The notes under the pieces are model-generated. The model worked only from the letters and a program-made list of their open reading frames with translations, searched no databases and was not told the DNA's origin. A stretch of DNA of 64,000 nucleotides from Fusarium oxysporum f. sp. lycopersici 4287 (lineage: Eukaryota > Ascomycota > Sordariomycetes > Hypocreales > Nectriaceae): contig NC_030987.1 of NCBI RefSeq assembly GCF_000149955.1, positions 280,003-344,002 of the forward strand, given 5' to 3'. Positions 1-12,735 of this stretch are shown here, piece by piece (position 1 is the stretch's first letter; every line of letters starts with the position of its first letter). Both the position numbers and the translations under genes were made by a program.

Positions 1-190
1 GGAGGATACTCGCCGGTAGGCTTAGTCTCCTCGGGGGGAGTAGGCTTGGTCTCCTCAGGAGGGGGATACTCGCCAGTGGGCTTGGTCTCTTCAGGAGGAG
101 TAGGCTTGGTCTCCTCGGGGGGAGGATACTCTCCAGTAGGCTGAGTCTCCTCAGGAGGAGTCACTGGCTTGGTGTGCTCAGGAGGAGGGT
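1..190 (-). repeat. 60-bp tandem repeat within the proline-rich gene
   Basis: Bases 1-60, 61-120 and 121-180 align to each other with few substitutions, and the array runs off the left edge. The unit length is a multiple of three and encodes a 20-residue Pro/Glu/Lys/Thr motif. The copy nearest the 5' end of the gene is the most diverged. Arrays like this commonly vary in copy number between isolates. Confidence 0.85.
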
Positions 191-473
191 ACTCGCCAGT
201 AGGCTTGGTGTTGACCGGAGGGGGAGGATAGGCACCACCGTTGCTGGGCTCAGTAGCCTTGGGAGGAGGGTACTCGTTGGCGGGCTTGGAGGGCTTCTCG
301 ACGGCGGGAGGAGGGTAGGCACCGTTTCCAGGCGCCGGGGGAGTATACTCGGTATCAGGGACAGCGGGATACTCCTCCTGTCCGGGAACAGGGTAGTGCC
401 TCTTGTTGGGCACCTCGACAGCGGCAGCATTAGCCAGGCCAACGGCCGCACTGAGAATAACGAGACCTCGCAT
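1..473 (-). CDS. Secreted proline-rich tandem-repeat protein, 5' part
   Basis: The ATG lies at 473 and the frame stays open to the window edge, so the 3' part is missing. The first about 20 residues (MRGLVILSAAVGLANAAA) look like a signal peptide. Next comes a Lys-Arg pair in the context PNKR-HYPV, a possible Kex2 cleavage site, then Pro/Glu/Tyr-rich sequence. From about residue 90 the protein is built of 20-residue units of the pattern TKPTGEYPPPEETKPTPPEE. Tyr, Pro, Glu and Lys dominate, there are no cysteines in the visible part and no membrane segment. Such proteins are usually extracellular or wall-associated. The Kex2 site raises the possibility of a processed precursor, but the repeats themselves carry no KR pairs. 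The specific function is unknown. Confidence 0.7.
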   Translation of the reverse strand, partial: MRGLVILSAAVGLANAAAVEVPNKRHYPVPGQEEYPAVPDTEYTPPAPGNGAYPPPAVEKPSKPANEYPPPKATEPSNGGAYPPPPVNTKPTGEYPPPEHTKPVTPPEETQPTGEYPPPEETKPTPPEETKPTGEYPPPEETKPTPPEETKPTGEYP

Positions 474-3400
474 CTTGATAGATTTGTTTAACGAATGCTA
501 TAAACGAGTGAAGCGGTTGGTTAAACGAAAGGTGGGTGAAGAAAGCCGGAAACAAATTTCTGGGGGAAACACTCAAGACTCTTATACTCGATGCATGGTC
601 TTTCCCCCCCTTCACAACACCCCAGGATCTTATCATCTGTACATGCTTGGCTCCCTCGTGTCCTATCGGCCCAACTGCGCATGTAGGGCCAGAAAATACG
701 GGCTTTTCTCCATAGTTCATCCCGGTAACGTGATGTAATATGAGCAAGAAAAGGTTGGGTAAACTTGCAGCGTGCGTGCGGTGGACCTTTCTGCGGGCGG
801 CTCACAAGGATCCATAAAAAATCATCCATGTTCAAGATCACGATGTTGGACTGCGACCGTATGAACAGTTCGGATGTGACGGAGCAATCTCTCGGCCATC
901 GTGTTCGTCTATTACGGTTGGTGCACGGTGCAGAAAACGGTTGTTGAGCCGCTCGAGGTCCGATAGGCTACCAGGGCGTTTCGCCGTTTTTTTTTTTTTA
1001 GATAGAGTTAATCAAAGCACGCCGCTTGGTTACTACCTTTCAGGCACAGGAACCGTATTACCCGTAAATTTCTGTGTCACTGGAGTCGACCTGCGGGGTA
1101 ACGTTGACCACACCTGCGTTAGCTCTGTACTTGGCTGTTTATGATCTGACGCGGGCTGTAGTGCTGTCTCAGTGGTCTGTTGTGCCGGTACTCCCTTGAC
1201 TCCTTACCTATCAATTTGCTTATGGAGGGGGGAACTTTTTTGCGATCTGCGGCCCCTACCATGTTGCCTGGCCAAGTGTCTTCAGTCTTCTGGTTGATTC
1301 GTGGGGCTCTCGTATACAGAAACGCTGCCCTTGGCGTGCTTGACACGCCCCTACATACACGAGAAAAAGGTTCCCTGTAGATCGCTGCTTATCTCCCCAC
1401 CCTGCACTAAAAATCTCGCACTGAATCTCGAGGTTGGCCAGCAGAACTCGTTGGATTATGAAAGGCTTGTTGCATAAAATACAGTGGAGAAGGTGCTGTT
1501 TAGAAGTATGTCAGCCAAACGATGTCTTTTGTTGATGTTTGTTGGTGTTGGTGTTGGTTATGGGTAGCATCAGGCAAATCCACTCTGGATGATCAAGGTA
1601 GCATTTCGAGGCGAGTTCCGTTTAATCCTGGTTTGGTAATCATAGTCGGTTGATGACAAGACGATGCCGAGAGAATGGCGGGAAAGTTACGATTGCTATC
1701 CTTGCTTGGCTGTTGGGAACTCCTTTTCCATCGAGTAAGCAAGCATGTCGACAATGAGGCACTCATCTCACCGTCCAATACGGTATTTTCTTATTACCGA
1801 CAATGCCCATTGGAGTCTGTGCATCCCTGTTCCTGCATTCACGTACTGTATCACTCGGCTGGCGCTTGCATACAAGTGAGGTGAGTTGTTCAATTGTGAA
1901 GTGATAATCTCTACGTACATAAACGCCGGCAATCATTGGCGTAGAACCTTCAAATGAAATTATTCCAGTTTGGTCTGGCGCAGATGCAACCATTCGGCAG
2001 ATTAATTCTGTCTGCTTCTAGCGGGCGGCATTTCAAAATAACGCCATCACCGAATTGAATTTACAGCAGAAATCTTATTAAGCTTCAGGGTAGTAATTGT
2101 CAACATCGTACCATGGCCAGGCCTTGTCTTTGTCAAGGTTCGGAGTTTGTTGCCGAGGACAAAAACTTTGGCAATTGCTTGGCTCCACGCGACAAGCGGA
2201 GCCGAACCGTTGCCCGACAGGAATGCGGGAATCGAGGACAATCGATCGGGTATATCCTCAGTTTCTAGCAATAAAAGAAAATCAAGGATAAAAATGGACC
2301 GTTTTTATAACGGTCAAAGCGGATCAAATCCAAGATATTGAGAGTCCGCTGGTTCCAAGATCTTGGATATTCTGTTGATGAGGCTTTTTTATCTAATCGT
2401 TGACGTCAAGTTGCTTAATTTTTATGCAACTAATTCATAAATACGAAGTCTTGAGTCTAAGGCTAAATGAGGGCTGCAGACTGCAGTGAAGATCTCTGGT
2501 GTGATCGAGTATATCGGCAATACGGGTTACGGAAAAGGGGATACACGGATTGAATTGAACTTCTTCAGATACCGTGCTTTTTTGCCATCAGCTGGAGGCA
2601 AGGTAAGGCTGTCGAGGTCCATTGTCCAAGCTTGAGCTGTCAATGCCCGGCTCGTAACCTTCTTGTATTTTAATCTGGCTATTTTTACACAGGCGAAATT
2701 ACAGTAAAGCACTGAATGGGATTCGTCCCGCCGTATAGCAAACAACTTTGAACTCAAACCGTATTCCCCAAAGTGACCATGTCTCGTGCGGCCCATGGAT
2801 GCTGATGTGACATTCCCAATTGAGTTGCCAAGTCTCCACCTCCTTTTCTCTTCTGCTCACCACCATCTTCCCCGTATTGCAGAAGTTCCTGCATTTCATC
2901 ATTTCACTACAATCCGAGGAGATTCAAATTGTTCTCTCGAGTCTCCAGAACCAACGAGAACTGCGATCGACAGGGGATGGTTTCATGTGCGGCGGTCCAC
3001 CGTAGAGTGACGAATGAGGCTTGACTTTGCTGAGGTTAGCGCTCGTATTCTCCGTCCTCACCACGGCCAATGCGGATAAGCGGAATATGAGAAGCCGAGG
3101 CTCCATCCGACAACTCGGCCGAACCATAAATATGGCTATACGAGCCAGCTTTTTGGTCATGAAATTACTTGGTTTGTTTGCTCATCACTTGAGACTATGA
3201 CGTGAGACTTTGTGAGGGAAGTTCGAGTTGACTGATGTTGAATGATGTAATTTGATACTATTTCGTGAGTGATAAATTATGCTTGGATGGATGAGTAATG
3301 AGTGAATTGCTTCTTGTTAACCAAACCCATCAGTGTTTTACCAAACCTCTATTCTGAACTCGACTACAATACGGCGGAGGCATTTTTAATAAGACCCAAT

Positions 3401-5495
3401 GAGATTGAGATAAGAACGAATGTAATTGAGTCGACAAGGCAGCTACAATTAAGCACAGTTGGGTAAGCTGTAGCGCATTAAGCTGTGAAAATAAGATGAA
3501 ACTGTCACTCAGCGCCTCATAGTATTTATTATACTTGGGTGAATAGTTTTTATAAACGAATAACCCTTTACAAGCACTTCAACAACTGGACTTCCGGTAT
3601 GTCGTTCTTAATTAAGATTTAACAGTAAGAAGGCATGTTGCTGGCTGTCTTGATGCTGGTCTTAACAGCTATAATGCGTGTATGAGGAGACTCCTGATGT
3701 AGAGTAGATCGTACCTGGCTCTTTGACATGTTAAAGCCAAAGGAAATTTCTCCATACCATAACCATATGCTTGGCCTCTAACATCTCAGATTCGGAGCAT
3801 GCAGATATTCACTTGTTGCTAGAACAGTCTGACGTGATTGAGAAGTGTATAACTAACTATTTAAGTCTGACTAAAAGTAGTTGAATTAGTCTAGGGTAGT
3901 TATCAGCAGGCATATTTATACTGTATTTATAAACTTAGTCTTTAGAACAATAATATAAATATTCAATATAATATTTACTCCTTGAATAATAATAATTATG
4001 GTATTTACTATTTACTTTGTAATATTGAGACCAAGACTAAGTCTGTCCTTATTACTTGACGGATACTTAATCCAAATCTTATTATGATTGCCGCGTCCAG
4101 AAAAACTCACTTATCTCAATTTTCTGAACCATAAACTCACTCGATTTATTTTCTTTCCTATGTGGATATGCCACAGACCACCAGCGTTGTTCCGTTACAA
4201 CAGTCCAAAAGCTTCTTCATTCTGCGGCTTCTTGAGTGAGAGCAAGTGGCCACCAACCAAATCTGAAACGAACTGACGGCTAGTATCCCGAGGAACGGCT
4301 CGGGAAAATATGCGGAGGACAACATCTTGTTGACATTTTTGATGGTCACAAGCACGCTTACGTGAGTTGCTTTCGGCGCTGGTCTGGCTGGAGGTCTGGA
4401 ACGATACTACCTATGCCAGGGTCCCAGTGGCTTCGCCATACGTGCTTGATTTTCTAACGGGCGTTACCCCCGATTCACGTTTCTTATTTGAGTCTGGACA
4501 TCTAAGCACTCAAACCAACAAGTGCTGTTAGCCAATCGTCAAGATCGAATTCTTCGGGACCGACGATTAAGTTGTTGGGTAGTTTTGTGGTCTGCCTCTC
4601 TACCGGTATACGACTGATCATATCGCCTTAGTGATGTTGCCCCCGCGCCGTGGCGTCGACAATAGCTGTTAGTTCCTGGGCACGAGGTCTTGGGCAGGCA
4701 AACAACTCTTAGGCCATTCCAGAGTCGTACAAGGCCGTTAGCCAAGGGACTTGTTGGTCCTGACAATAGCTGTGGCTGGGGACAACATCAATAACAAGTC
4801 TCTAAACAGAATGCGGATAAGATCGCCTATTGTCAGATCATAGTGGGAGATCCGATTCCCTAGGGAGATTGACTCGATCATTCCCGAATTCCATTTCCGC
4901 TTTGGCTTGCTTTCCGTGGTACTGGGAACCAATCATATAGCGACGATCGTCCCCAGGAAAGTCTGTGGGTTGGTTACACTACCTGTGGCAAACAGAGACT
5001 ATTGTTCTTAGCTACGTGAGGCTGAAGACTGTCACCTCTACGACCAGCAAGAAATATGACGAGCGTCTAAGATGAATCTAGTAAATCACAGCTACCAACT
5101 TATAAGAAGAGAATAATTAGTGGCGAATATATGGTCTGTCATGACAGTTCCTGGTCAAACCTAAAATGTGAGGCGCTCGGGAATGCAACCCATTCTCAAC
5201 TTCAGCCCTAGCGTAATGCTTCCACCAACTTCAATGTCTTAGCATAACGGAAGCCAACCAGGTATTCGGCAAGACCCTATCGGAATCTCCGTAATTCCTC
5301 TAGACCCAACAGCCTGGATGGTTGTACTTGTCATACGTTTCACAGCAGCAGATGCATGCAGGGTTGGACAACCTAATGCAAATCTGCAGCCACTGCCGGA
5401 GTGCCACAAAGTATCCCGGGTTTCACAGCATGGTTAAAACGCTGTGCTATCCTCCCCCCGTCCTTTGTTCTCCGTTTTGGCGACCTCATTTCACC
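474..5495. other. Gene-poor intergenic region
   Basis: About 5 kb without a gene I can support. ORFs on both strands are short and show no family similarity that I recognise. Bases 474-900 probably hold the promoter of the proline-rich gene on the minus strand. Bases about 3840-4090 are strongly AT-rich with many TTA/TAA/ATA triplets, described separately. A pyrimidine-rich tract (5450-5490) precedes the receptor gene start. Confidence 0.6.
3840..4090. repeat. AT-rich block, possible RIP-mutated relic
   Basis: This stretch is dominated by TA-rich words (taataataattat, tatttataaac) and differs sharply from the flanking, more balanced DNA. It has no ORF. In ascomycetes such islands are often transposon copies mutated by RIP (C to T, mainly at CpA). 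No terminal repeat or transposase motif is visible, so its origin is inference. Confidence 0.35.
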
Positions 5496-6990
5496 ATGAC
5501 AGTCAGCAGGCGGTTTCTCATTCTGGGGACGTTATGCCTGCTGTACGATACAACGGCGGCTCAATCTCTTGATTCTATACTCACAGACGCGCCGAAATGT
5601 GCTGTTAGTGCTACGGATGTTGGACTTGATGACTATGCCACTGACGAGTACTTAGGTCGACTGCCTAACCGAGCTTCTGAGCCAGAAGGAATATGCGCAG
5701 ATGGGACAGGAGGCGATGTGTAGTAGCAAGCCCTTTTCCAAAACGATGGGTGTTTGCTTGATGACGAAGTGCTCCATGAGACAGACTATGGGTACGTGGT
5801 TCGAGAAGAAGGGTTTGTTTTGCTGGGCATGCTAATATGTTAAAGACTTCATCAAAGAGTCGTCGGCTGCATGCGGGATCCCGCCGACCAACAATACAAA
5901 CGAGTATCGATTAAACAGTACTGTCGTCTTTGTATTTGCACTCGTCTTCTTCGCCGTGAGGATAGTAACTAAATTTCGGCTTGGCCTAACATGGGGGATT
6001 GACGATACGCTGACGACTCTATCCGTTGTAAGTCATTTACTTGGGCTGCTGTGACTGGATAAGTGCTTACAGTAATAGGCAGTTATGATTCCGTATTATA
6101 TCGTGATGCAGATCAGTAAGCCTTGCTTTTTCTTCCCCCATCTTCAAGCCAGTTTGTTGACTTGGGACTTTTCAGTGCTTGCATTGGGACTTGGCCTTGA
6201 CATGTGGTTTATAAGCGATAGTCAGATCATACTGATTTTCAAGGTTAGACTGATGCTCGCTCTGAATCATAATAACGGAACTGACATTGGCTCCCCAGTT
6301 GTTCATCGTCATCGAAGTTTTGTACTTGACCGCACTAGTCCTCGTCAAAGCAGCAATCTTGTGCTTCTTCCTACGGATCTTCCCTGACCACAAGTTCAGG
6401 ATTGTGGTCAAATGTACCATGGTCTTCAACGCTCTTATCTGGGTAGGATTTTTCATCTTCGTCTTCTTCCAAACCCAGCCATTTTCGCTGTTCTGGAATG
6501 GGTGGCAGCAGAAGAAGGGCCATCTTATTCTGACGGGGTTCACTAATTTCACTCTGCCGCTTGCGGGAATGAATCTGCTGCTGGATATCTGGATGCTCAT
6601 TCTGCCCATGACGCAGCTCTGGGGGATGGGATTGAAGCTCAGGAAGAAACTCGGTGTCATTAGCATGTTCAGTGTTGGGATATTGTGAGTGGGATTCAAA
6701 TCGCGTACTGAGTTAATATCTTGGCTGACGGCATACATAGTCTTACGATTGTCGCTGCGATTCGAGTTCGCGAACTTGTGGCTTTTCTACTCTCAGAGGA
6801 TTTAACAGGTAGATACTTTGTACTTTCGATCAACTGTTCAGACCACGAGCTAATGTATCAACCAGTCGACCATTGCCGAGACCATCTGGGAGCTGGGCCA
6901 ATCCAAGAGATACGATCGTCTGCCAATATCGTGCAGACAGTGCCTTTTGATAGCAAGAACAAGTACAGTGCTGTAATTGTTAAGCTGGCC
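5496..6990 (+). CDS. CFEM/Pth11-like seven-helix receptor, 3' end broken at gap
   Basis: The start MTVSRRFLILGTLCLLY gives a signal peptide. A cysteine-rich part resembling the second half of a CFEM domain follows (AMCSS...GVCLMTKC...AACGIPP). Then comes a multi-helix membrane region of the fungal rhodopsin/SAT4 type, with helices such as VVFVFALVFFAVRIV, LALGLGLDMWFI and ALVLVKAAILCFFLRIFP. Exons read as 5496-5603, 5686-5791, 5846-6027, 6079-6115, 6176-6243, 6299-6684 and from 6741. Family members are surface receptors; Magnaporthe Pth11 is required for host-surface sensing. Only the first cysteine of the CFEM N-terminal half is present with this splicing, so that half is degenerate or spliced differently. 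After about 6808 the sequence no longer matches the family well, and the gap at 6991 removes the end. Confidence 0.7.
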
Positions 6991-7726
6991 NNNNNNNNNN
7001 NNNNNNNNNNNNNNNNNNNNNNNNNNNNNNNNNNNNNNNNNNNNNNNNNNNNNNNNNNNNNNNNNNNNNNNNNNNNNNNNNNNNNNNNNNNNNNNNNNNN
7101 NNNNNNNNNNNNNNNNNNNNNNNNNNNNNNNNNNNNNNNNNNNNNNNNNNNNNNNNNNNNNNNNNNNNNNNNNNNNNNNNNNNNNNNNNNNNNNNNNNNN
7201 NNNNNNNNNNNNNNNNNNNNNNNNNNNNNNNNNNNNNNNNNNNNNNNNNNNNNNNNNNNNNNNNNNNNNNNNNNNNNNNNNNNNNNNNNNNNNNNNNNNN
7301 NNNNNNNNNNNNNNNNNNNNNNNNNNNNNNNNNNNNNNNNNNNNNNNNNNNNNNNNNNNNNNNNNNNNNNNNNNNNNNNNNNNNNNNNNNNNNNNNNNNN
7401 NNNNNNNNNNNNNNNNNNNNNNNNNNNNNNNNNNNNNNNNNNNNNNNNNNNNNNNNNNNNNNNNNNNNNNNNNNNNNNNNNNNNNNNNNNNNNNNNNNNN
7501 NNNNNNNNNNNNNNNNNNNNNNNNNNNNNNNNNNNNNNNNNNNNNNNNNNNNNNNNNNNNNNNNNNNNNNNNNNNNNNNNNNNNNNNNNNNNNNNNNNNN
7601 NNNNNNNNNNNNNNNNNNNNNNNNNNNNNNNNNNNNNNNNNNNNNNNNNNNNNNNNNNNNNNNNNNNNNNNNNNNNNNNNNNNNNNNNNNNNNNNNNNNN
7701 NNNNNNNNNNNNNNNNNNNNNNNNNN
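6991..7726. other. Assembly gap (N run)
   Basis: 736 unspecified bases. The gap hides the 3' ends of the convergent receptor (plus) and dehydrogenase (minus) genes. ORFs that read through it are artefacts. Confidence 0.99.
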
Positions 7727-8934
<1,208 letters not shown>

Positions 8935-9680
8935 NNNNNNNNNNNNNNNNNNNNNNNNNNNNNNNNNNNNNNNNNNNNNNNNNNNNNNNNNNNNNNNNNN
9001 NNNNNNNNNNNNNNNNNNNNNNNNNNNNNNNNNNNNNNNNNNNNNNNNNNNNNNNNNNNNNNNNNNNNNNNNNNNNNNNNNNNNNNNNNNNNNNNNNNNN
9101 NNNNNNNNNNNNNNNNNNNNNNNNNNNNNNNNNNNNNNNNNNNNNNNNNNNNNNNNNNNNNNNNNNNNNNNNNNNNNNNNNNNNNNNNNNNNNNNNNNNN
9201 NNNNNNNNNNNNNNNNNNNNNNNNNNNNNNNNNNNNNNNNNNNNNNNNNNNNNNNNNNNNNNNNNNNNNNNNNNNNNNNNNNNNNNNNNNNNNNNNNNNN
9301 NNNNNNNNNNNNNNNNNNNNNNNNNNNNNNNNNNNNNNNNNNNNNNNNNNNNNNNNNNNNNNNNNNNNNNNNNNNNNNNNNNNNNNNNNNNNNNNNNNNN
9401 NNNNNNNNNNNNNNNNNNNNNNNNNNNNNNNNNNNNNNNNNNNNNNNNNNNNNNNNNNNNNNNNNNNNNNNNNNNNNNNNNNNNNNNNNNNNNNNNNNNN
9501 NNNNNNNNNNNNNNNNNNNNNNNNNNNNNNNNNNNNNNNNNNNNNNNNNNNNNNNNNNNNNNNNNNNNNNNNNNNNNNNNNNNNNNNNNNNNNNNNNNNN
9601 NNNNNNNNNNNNNNNNNNNNNNNNNNNNNNNNNNNNNNNNNNNNNNNNNNNNNNNNNNNNNNNNNNNNNNNNNNNNNNNN
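8935..9680. other. Assembly gap (N run)
   Basis: 746 unspecified bases. The gap contains the extreme 3' end of the permease gene. Confidence 0.99.
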
Positions 9681-11291
9681 GGAATCCCGCTTCATCCTCA
9701 GAGCTTCGTCGGGGCTGTCCATGACCTCGACGGCCGCCGTATGCGCAGCCACATCCTGGCGCGTCTCCCAAGCATTGGCCTCTCCCCTCTCGAGCTTTTT
9801 GTTGAGGTCGATCAGCACCAGCCGGAAGATGTAGCATCCAACCACTGTGACGCCAAACATGGAGAGCACGATTCCGTAGCTCTTGCGGTACCCGTTCTCC
9901 TTCAGGTCCCAGACGTACGAGCCCGCGACGTTGCCGAGCTGGCTGAAGGCGTTGATCATGGCGATGGCCACGGCGCGCTTGGCGGGGGGTCGGGGGAAGG
10001 AGGAGCTGATCCACGAGTAGAAGACGATGAAGCCCGCGTAGGATGCTGCTTGGAGGAAGAGGGCGAGGTAGCGCGCTGCGACGTTCTCGGTCGCCATGCT
10101 GATGATGAAGCCTGTCGTGCCGATACCGATTGGGCCGACAATGTGCCAGAACTTTTTATTGTTAGTACAATTGCGCGACGTGACGGACAATTGAACTGAC
10201 CTTTTCTTGGGTTCTGTCCGAGTGCCAGGCGTTGATGACCGACACAATACAAGAGAACACCCACGGAGGAGCGCTCATCAAAAGAGTAGGCACGTATCCG
10301 AAGCCAAGAGTCTCTGTCAAACTGGGCTGTTCAATTGTTAGCGACGCGCATGCGATGGACATCAATTGACTTACGAAGAAAGCATTGAACGACAGACCAA
10401 CGACATAAGCAGTAAAGGTCAACATCATGATGTAGATCTTGAGATCCTTGACCGCAAGCTTAAGACCGTAGAAAGCGCTCTCCTCAGAAGAATCCTCGTC
10501 TGCCTCGCCGACATCCTCAATCATACGAAGCTGCGCAACCTGTCGCTCCTCCTCCGTAAAGCCCCGCGAGTTATGAGGTAGATCGGGAAGAATAAACGCA
10601 GCGGAGATGGCAATGCTCATGGTAATAGCGCCTTCGATCCAGAACAGCCATCGCCATGCTGCGTGGCCCAGGACGCCCTGCATGTTGGACAAGACACCTG
10701 CGCCGACGAGCGCGGAGAAGGCGTTGGAGATGAGGTTGCCGCAGAACAGGATGGCATTGCGCTTGGTCAATTCGCGTCGCGTGTACCATTTCGACAGAAT
10801 CAGAAGAGCACCGGGCAGAAAAGCAGCTTCGACGAAGCCGAGAAAGAATCGAATGCAGACCATGCCAGCGAAGTTGTGAACACTACCCGACAGCGTCGAG
10901 ATAAGACCCCACAGCAGCATCGCCGCAGAAATATACAGCGACGGGCGCTGGATGCGGGTTGATGAACATGTTGGATGGCACCTGCATGAGGATATACCCG
11001 ACGTACAAGATACTTAAGCACGTCGCATACTGGTTGTAACTCAGGTTCAAGTCCCTCTTGCAGACCCTTTAGACGAGCGGCGGCCATGTTGTTGCGGTCG
11101 AGGTAGTTCATGATGTAGATGAGCACGAACAGGGCGCAGCGCGTGTCGAGCTTGCGCTTCATCGACTTCTCGACGGCTTGCCGGTGCTGAGAGTCCATGG
11201 CGAAGGCGGCTGCGGCGCGGGATTCGGGGTGCGACTCGACGCTGAGTTTGGCCGAGGCGACGTGGTCGTCTGGCTTTGCTTGATCCGCCAT
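9681..11291 (-). CDS. MFS permease of the allantoate/nicotinate (Dal5/Tna1) family, with two apparent 1-bp insertions
   Basis: The start is at 11291 (MADQAKPDDHVAS). The first helix carries the family signature NYLDRNN. Later segments include LLWGLISTLSGSVHNFAGM, the loop motif RFFLGFVEAAFLPGAL-LILSKWYTRRE, and the central PDLPHNSRGFTEEER. Introns are 10327-10374 and 10152-10200. Two single-base insertions break the frame in exon 1: an extra A near 11043 (GAACCTGAG, where GACCTGAG restores DLSYNQYA) and an extra C near 10962 (AACCCGCATCC, where AACCGCATCC restores NRIQRPSLY). Removing both joins the start to the downstream frame. The protein ends in the gap just before its expected C-terminus. 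Members import small organic anions such as allantoate, pantothenate and nicotinate across the plasma membrane. Substrate here is unknown. Confidence 0.82.
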
Positions 11292-12735
11292 GATGATGGT
11301 GATTTGATCAAGACTTGGGTGGGTTATCTGTATGGTAAAACAACAGTGAGCTACCAGTCTCACGCAAAGCGACAACACCTGGAGAAGAACTGACCTAGCT
11401 GGGCATGATGAACCCTTTTTAAGAAATGAAACAGGCGCTGGCAAAATACCGGCTGTTGTGACAACCCGTTACATCATCGAGCAGCAAGTATGGTGTAGCG
11501 CGGAGAAGAGTTCTGAGAGTATGGAGAATATGGGGAAGAGGTAAGGGTTTATCCGCGTAGGTTAAGCCTGATTAGGCGACTATCACGGGTTCCCCAGAGG
11601 TTGACAGTCACCCTCGCTTGAGGCAGGATTTTCTGAACCGGTGCTGGGTGTTGCAAATTTGAGTGTCACTGGATGGGTGCGCAAGGGCCCCAATGGTTTT
11701 GATGGTGGAGTGGTGGTGTAGATCTTTGCTTTTTGGAGAGGGGGATGGAAGGGCGACAGAAATGGCAGATAGAGATGGGAATTAGGGAGACGGCGACAAA
11801 TCTACAGAAATTTAAAATGATACAGAAAAGGTAGGGGTAATTCACCAATATAGTGGTAAGTGGCATAACTACTATTAAAGACTCAAGAATTGATATGGCG
11901 TCGTGGTGACTACTCCAGAAAATACAGCCCATCTCACAATTCTGTCCTCCACGCGCCTCCAAACATTGCAACGTTGGAGAGAATGCGGAGACTCCGCAAA
12001 AAACCACAGTCAAGTGAGGGGAATTAGCCAACCCAAAGCCCGTGCAAACCCCGACAATACCAGTAAAAAAAGGCCCGAATGCTTTTCCAGTAAACACGCC
12101 CGGAATTACTGCTGAAAATCGACTGACTCGCAAGGCAGCAGCATTAAAATTCCTGCCCGTGGGGAAACGCGTGGGGGGTCTTGTCATTGGGGAATAAACG
12201 TCTGGAGAACGGAGTAAGGAGGCTGGATGGGGTTCCGAGGAACAGAGTTTTCGACTGTTAATTAATTGACGGGGTTTGGATGGGGCTCAACAACGCTCAG
12301 GCACGGGAATTGTCGGTCAGGATTGGAGTTACGGGTAATGATAGACCCAATTCCAGGGACATGGTCGTGGAGCTCGGCAATAAGAGGGTGACAGTTACCC
12401 CCATGGTCGGTAATTGACGTTTGGTGATCGTTGGTCTTGGTGTTGGAGATGCGGATGCCAAGAGCAGTCCGACGGCACGCGGAAGACAATTCTACGGCCT
12501 TGGCGCATGGAATTTTTCTAGAAGAGATTGAGACTGCCAAAGAAGTGAGGCTCTTTCAGTAAATGTCAGTGAGTCGTTGCGTTCATTTGAGTGGATGTGT
12601 TCAATTGAAGCGGGCATCAAACGCGACTTGCAGTGTACAGTGGATGTTCATAAAATGTATTCGTTCAAAGAAACACATGCGCTTTTCGCGCTCATCTATC
12701 GCTATGCTCTATAATCACAAACAATCCATCATTGA
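11292..12735. other. Intergenic region between permease and IDO
   Basis: This contains the permease promoter and the 3' side of the dioxygenase gene. A 173-codon minus-strand ORF (11666-12187) has no recognisable domain and irregular composition, and I do not accept it as a gene. Partial copies of the GCGGATGT word occur at 12451 (GCGGATGC) and, on the other strand, at 11551-11556 (ATCCGC). Confidence 0.55.

Noticed and set aside
10955..11050. An intron to explain the permease frame changes
   Set aside because: The sequence between the two points encodes conserved permease residues in one frame, so it is exon.
11666..12187. 173-codon minus-strand ORF
   Set aside because: Irregular composition, no domain, and it lies in promoter DNA of the permease.
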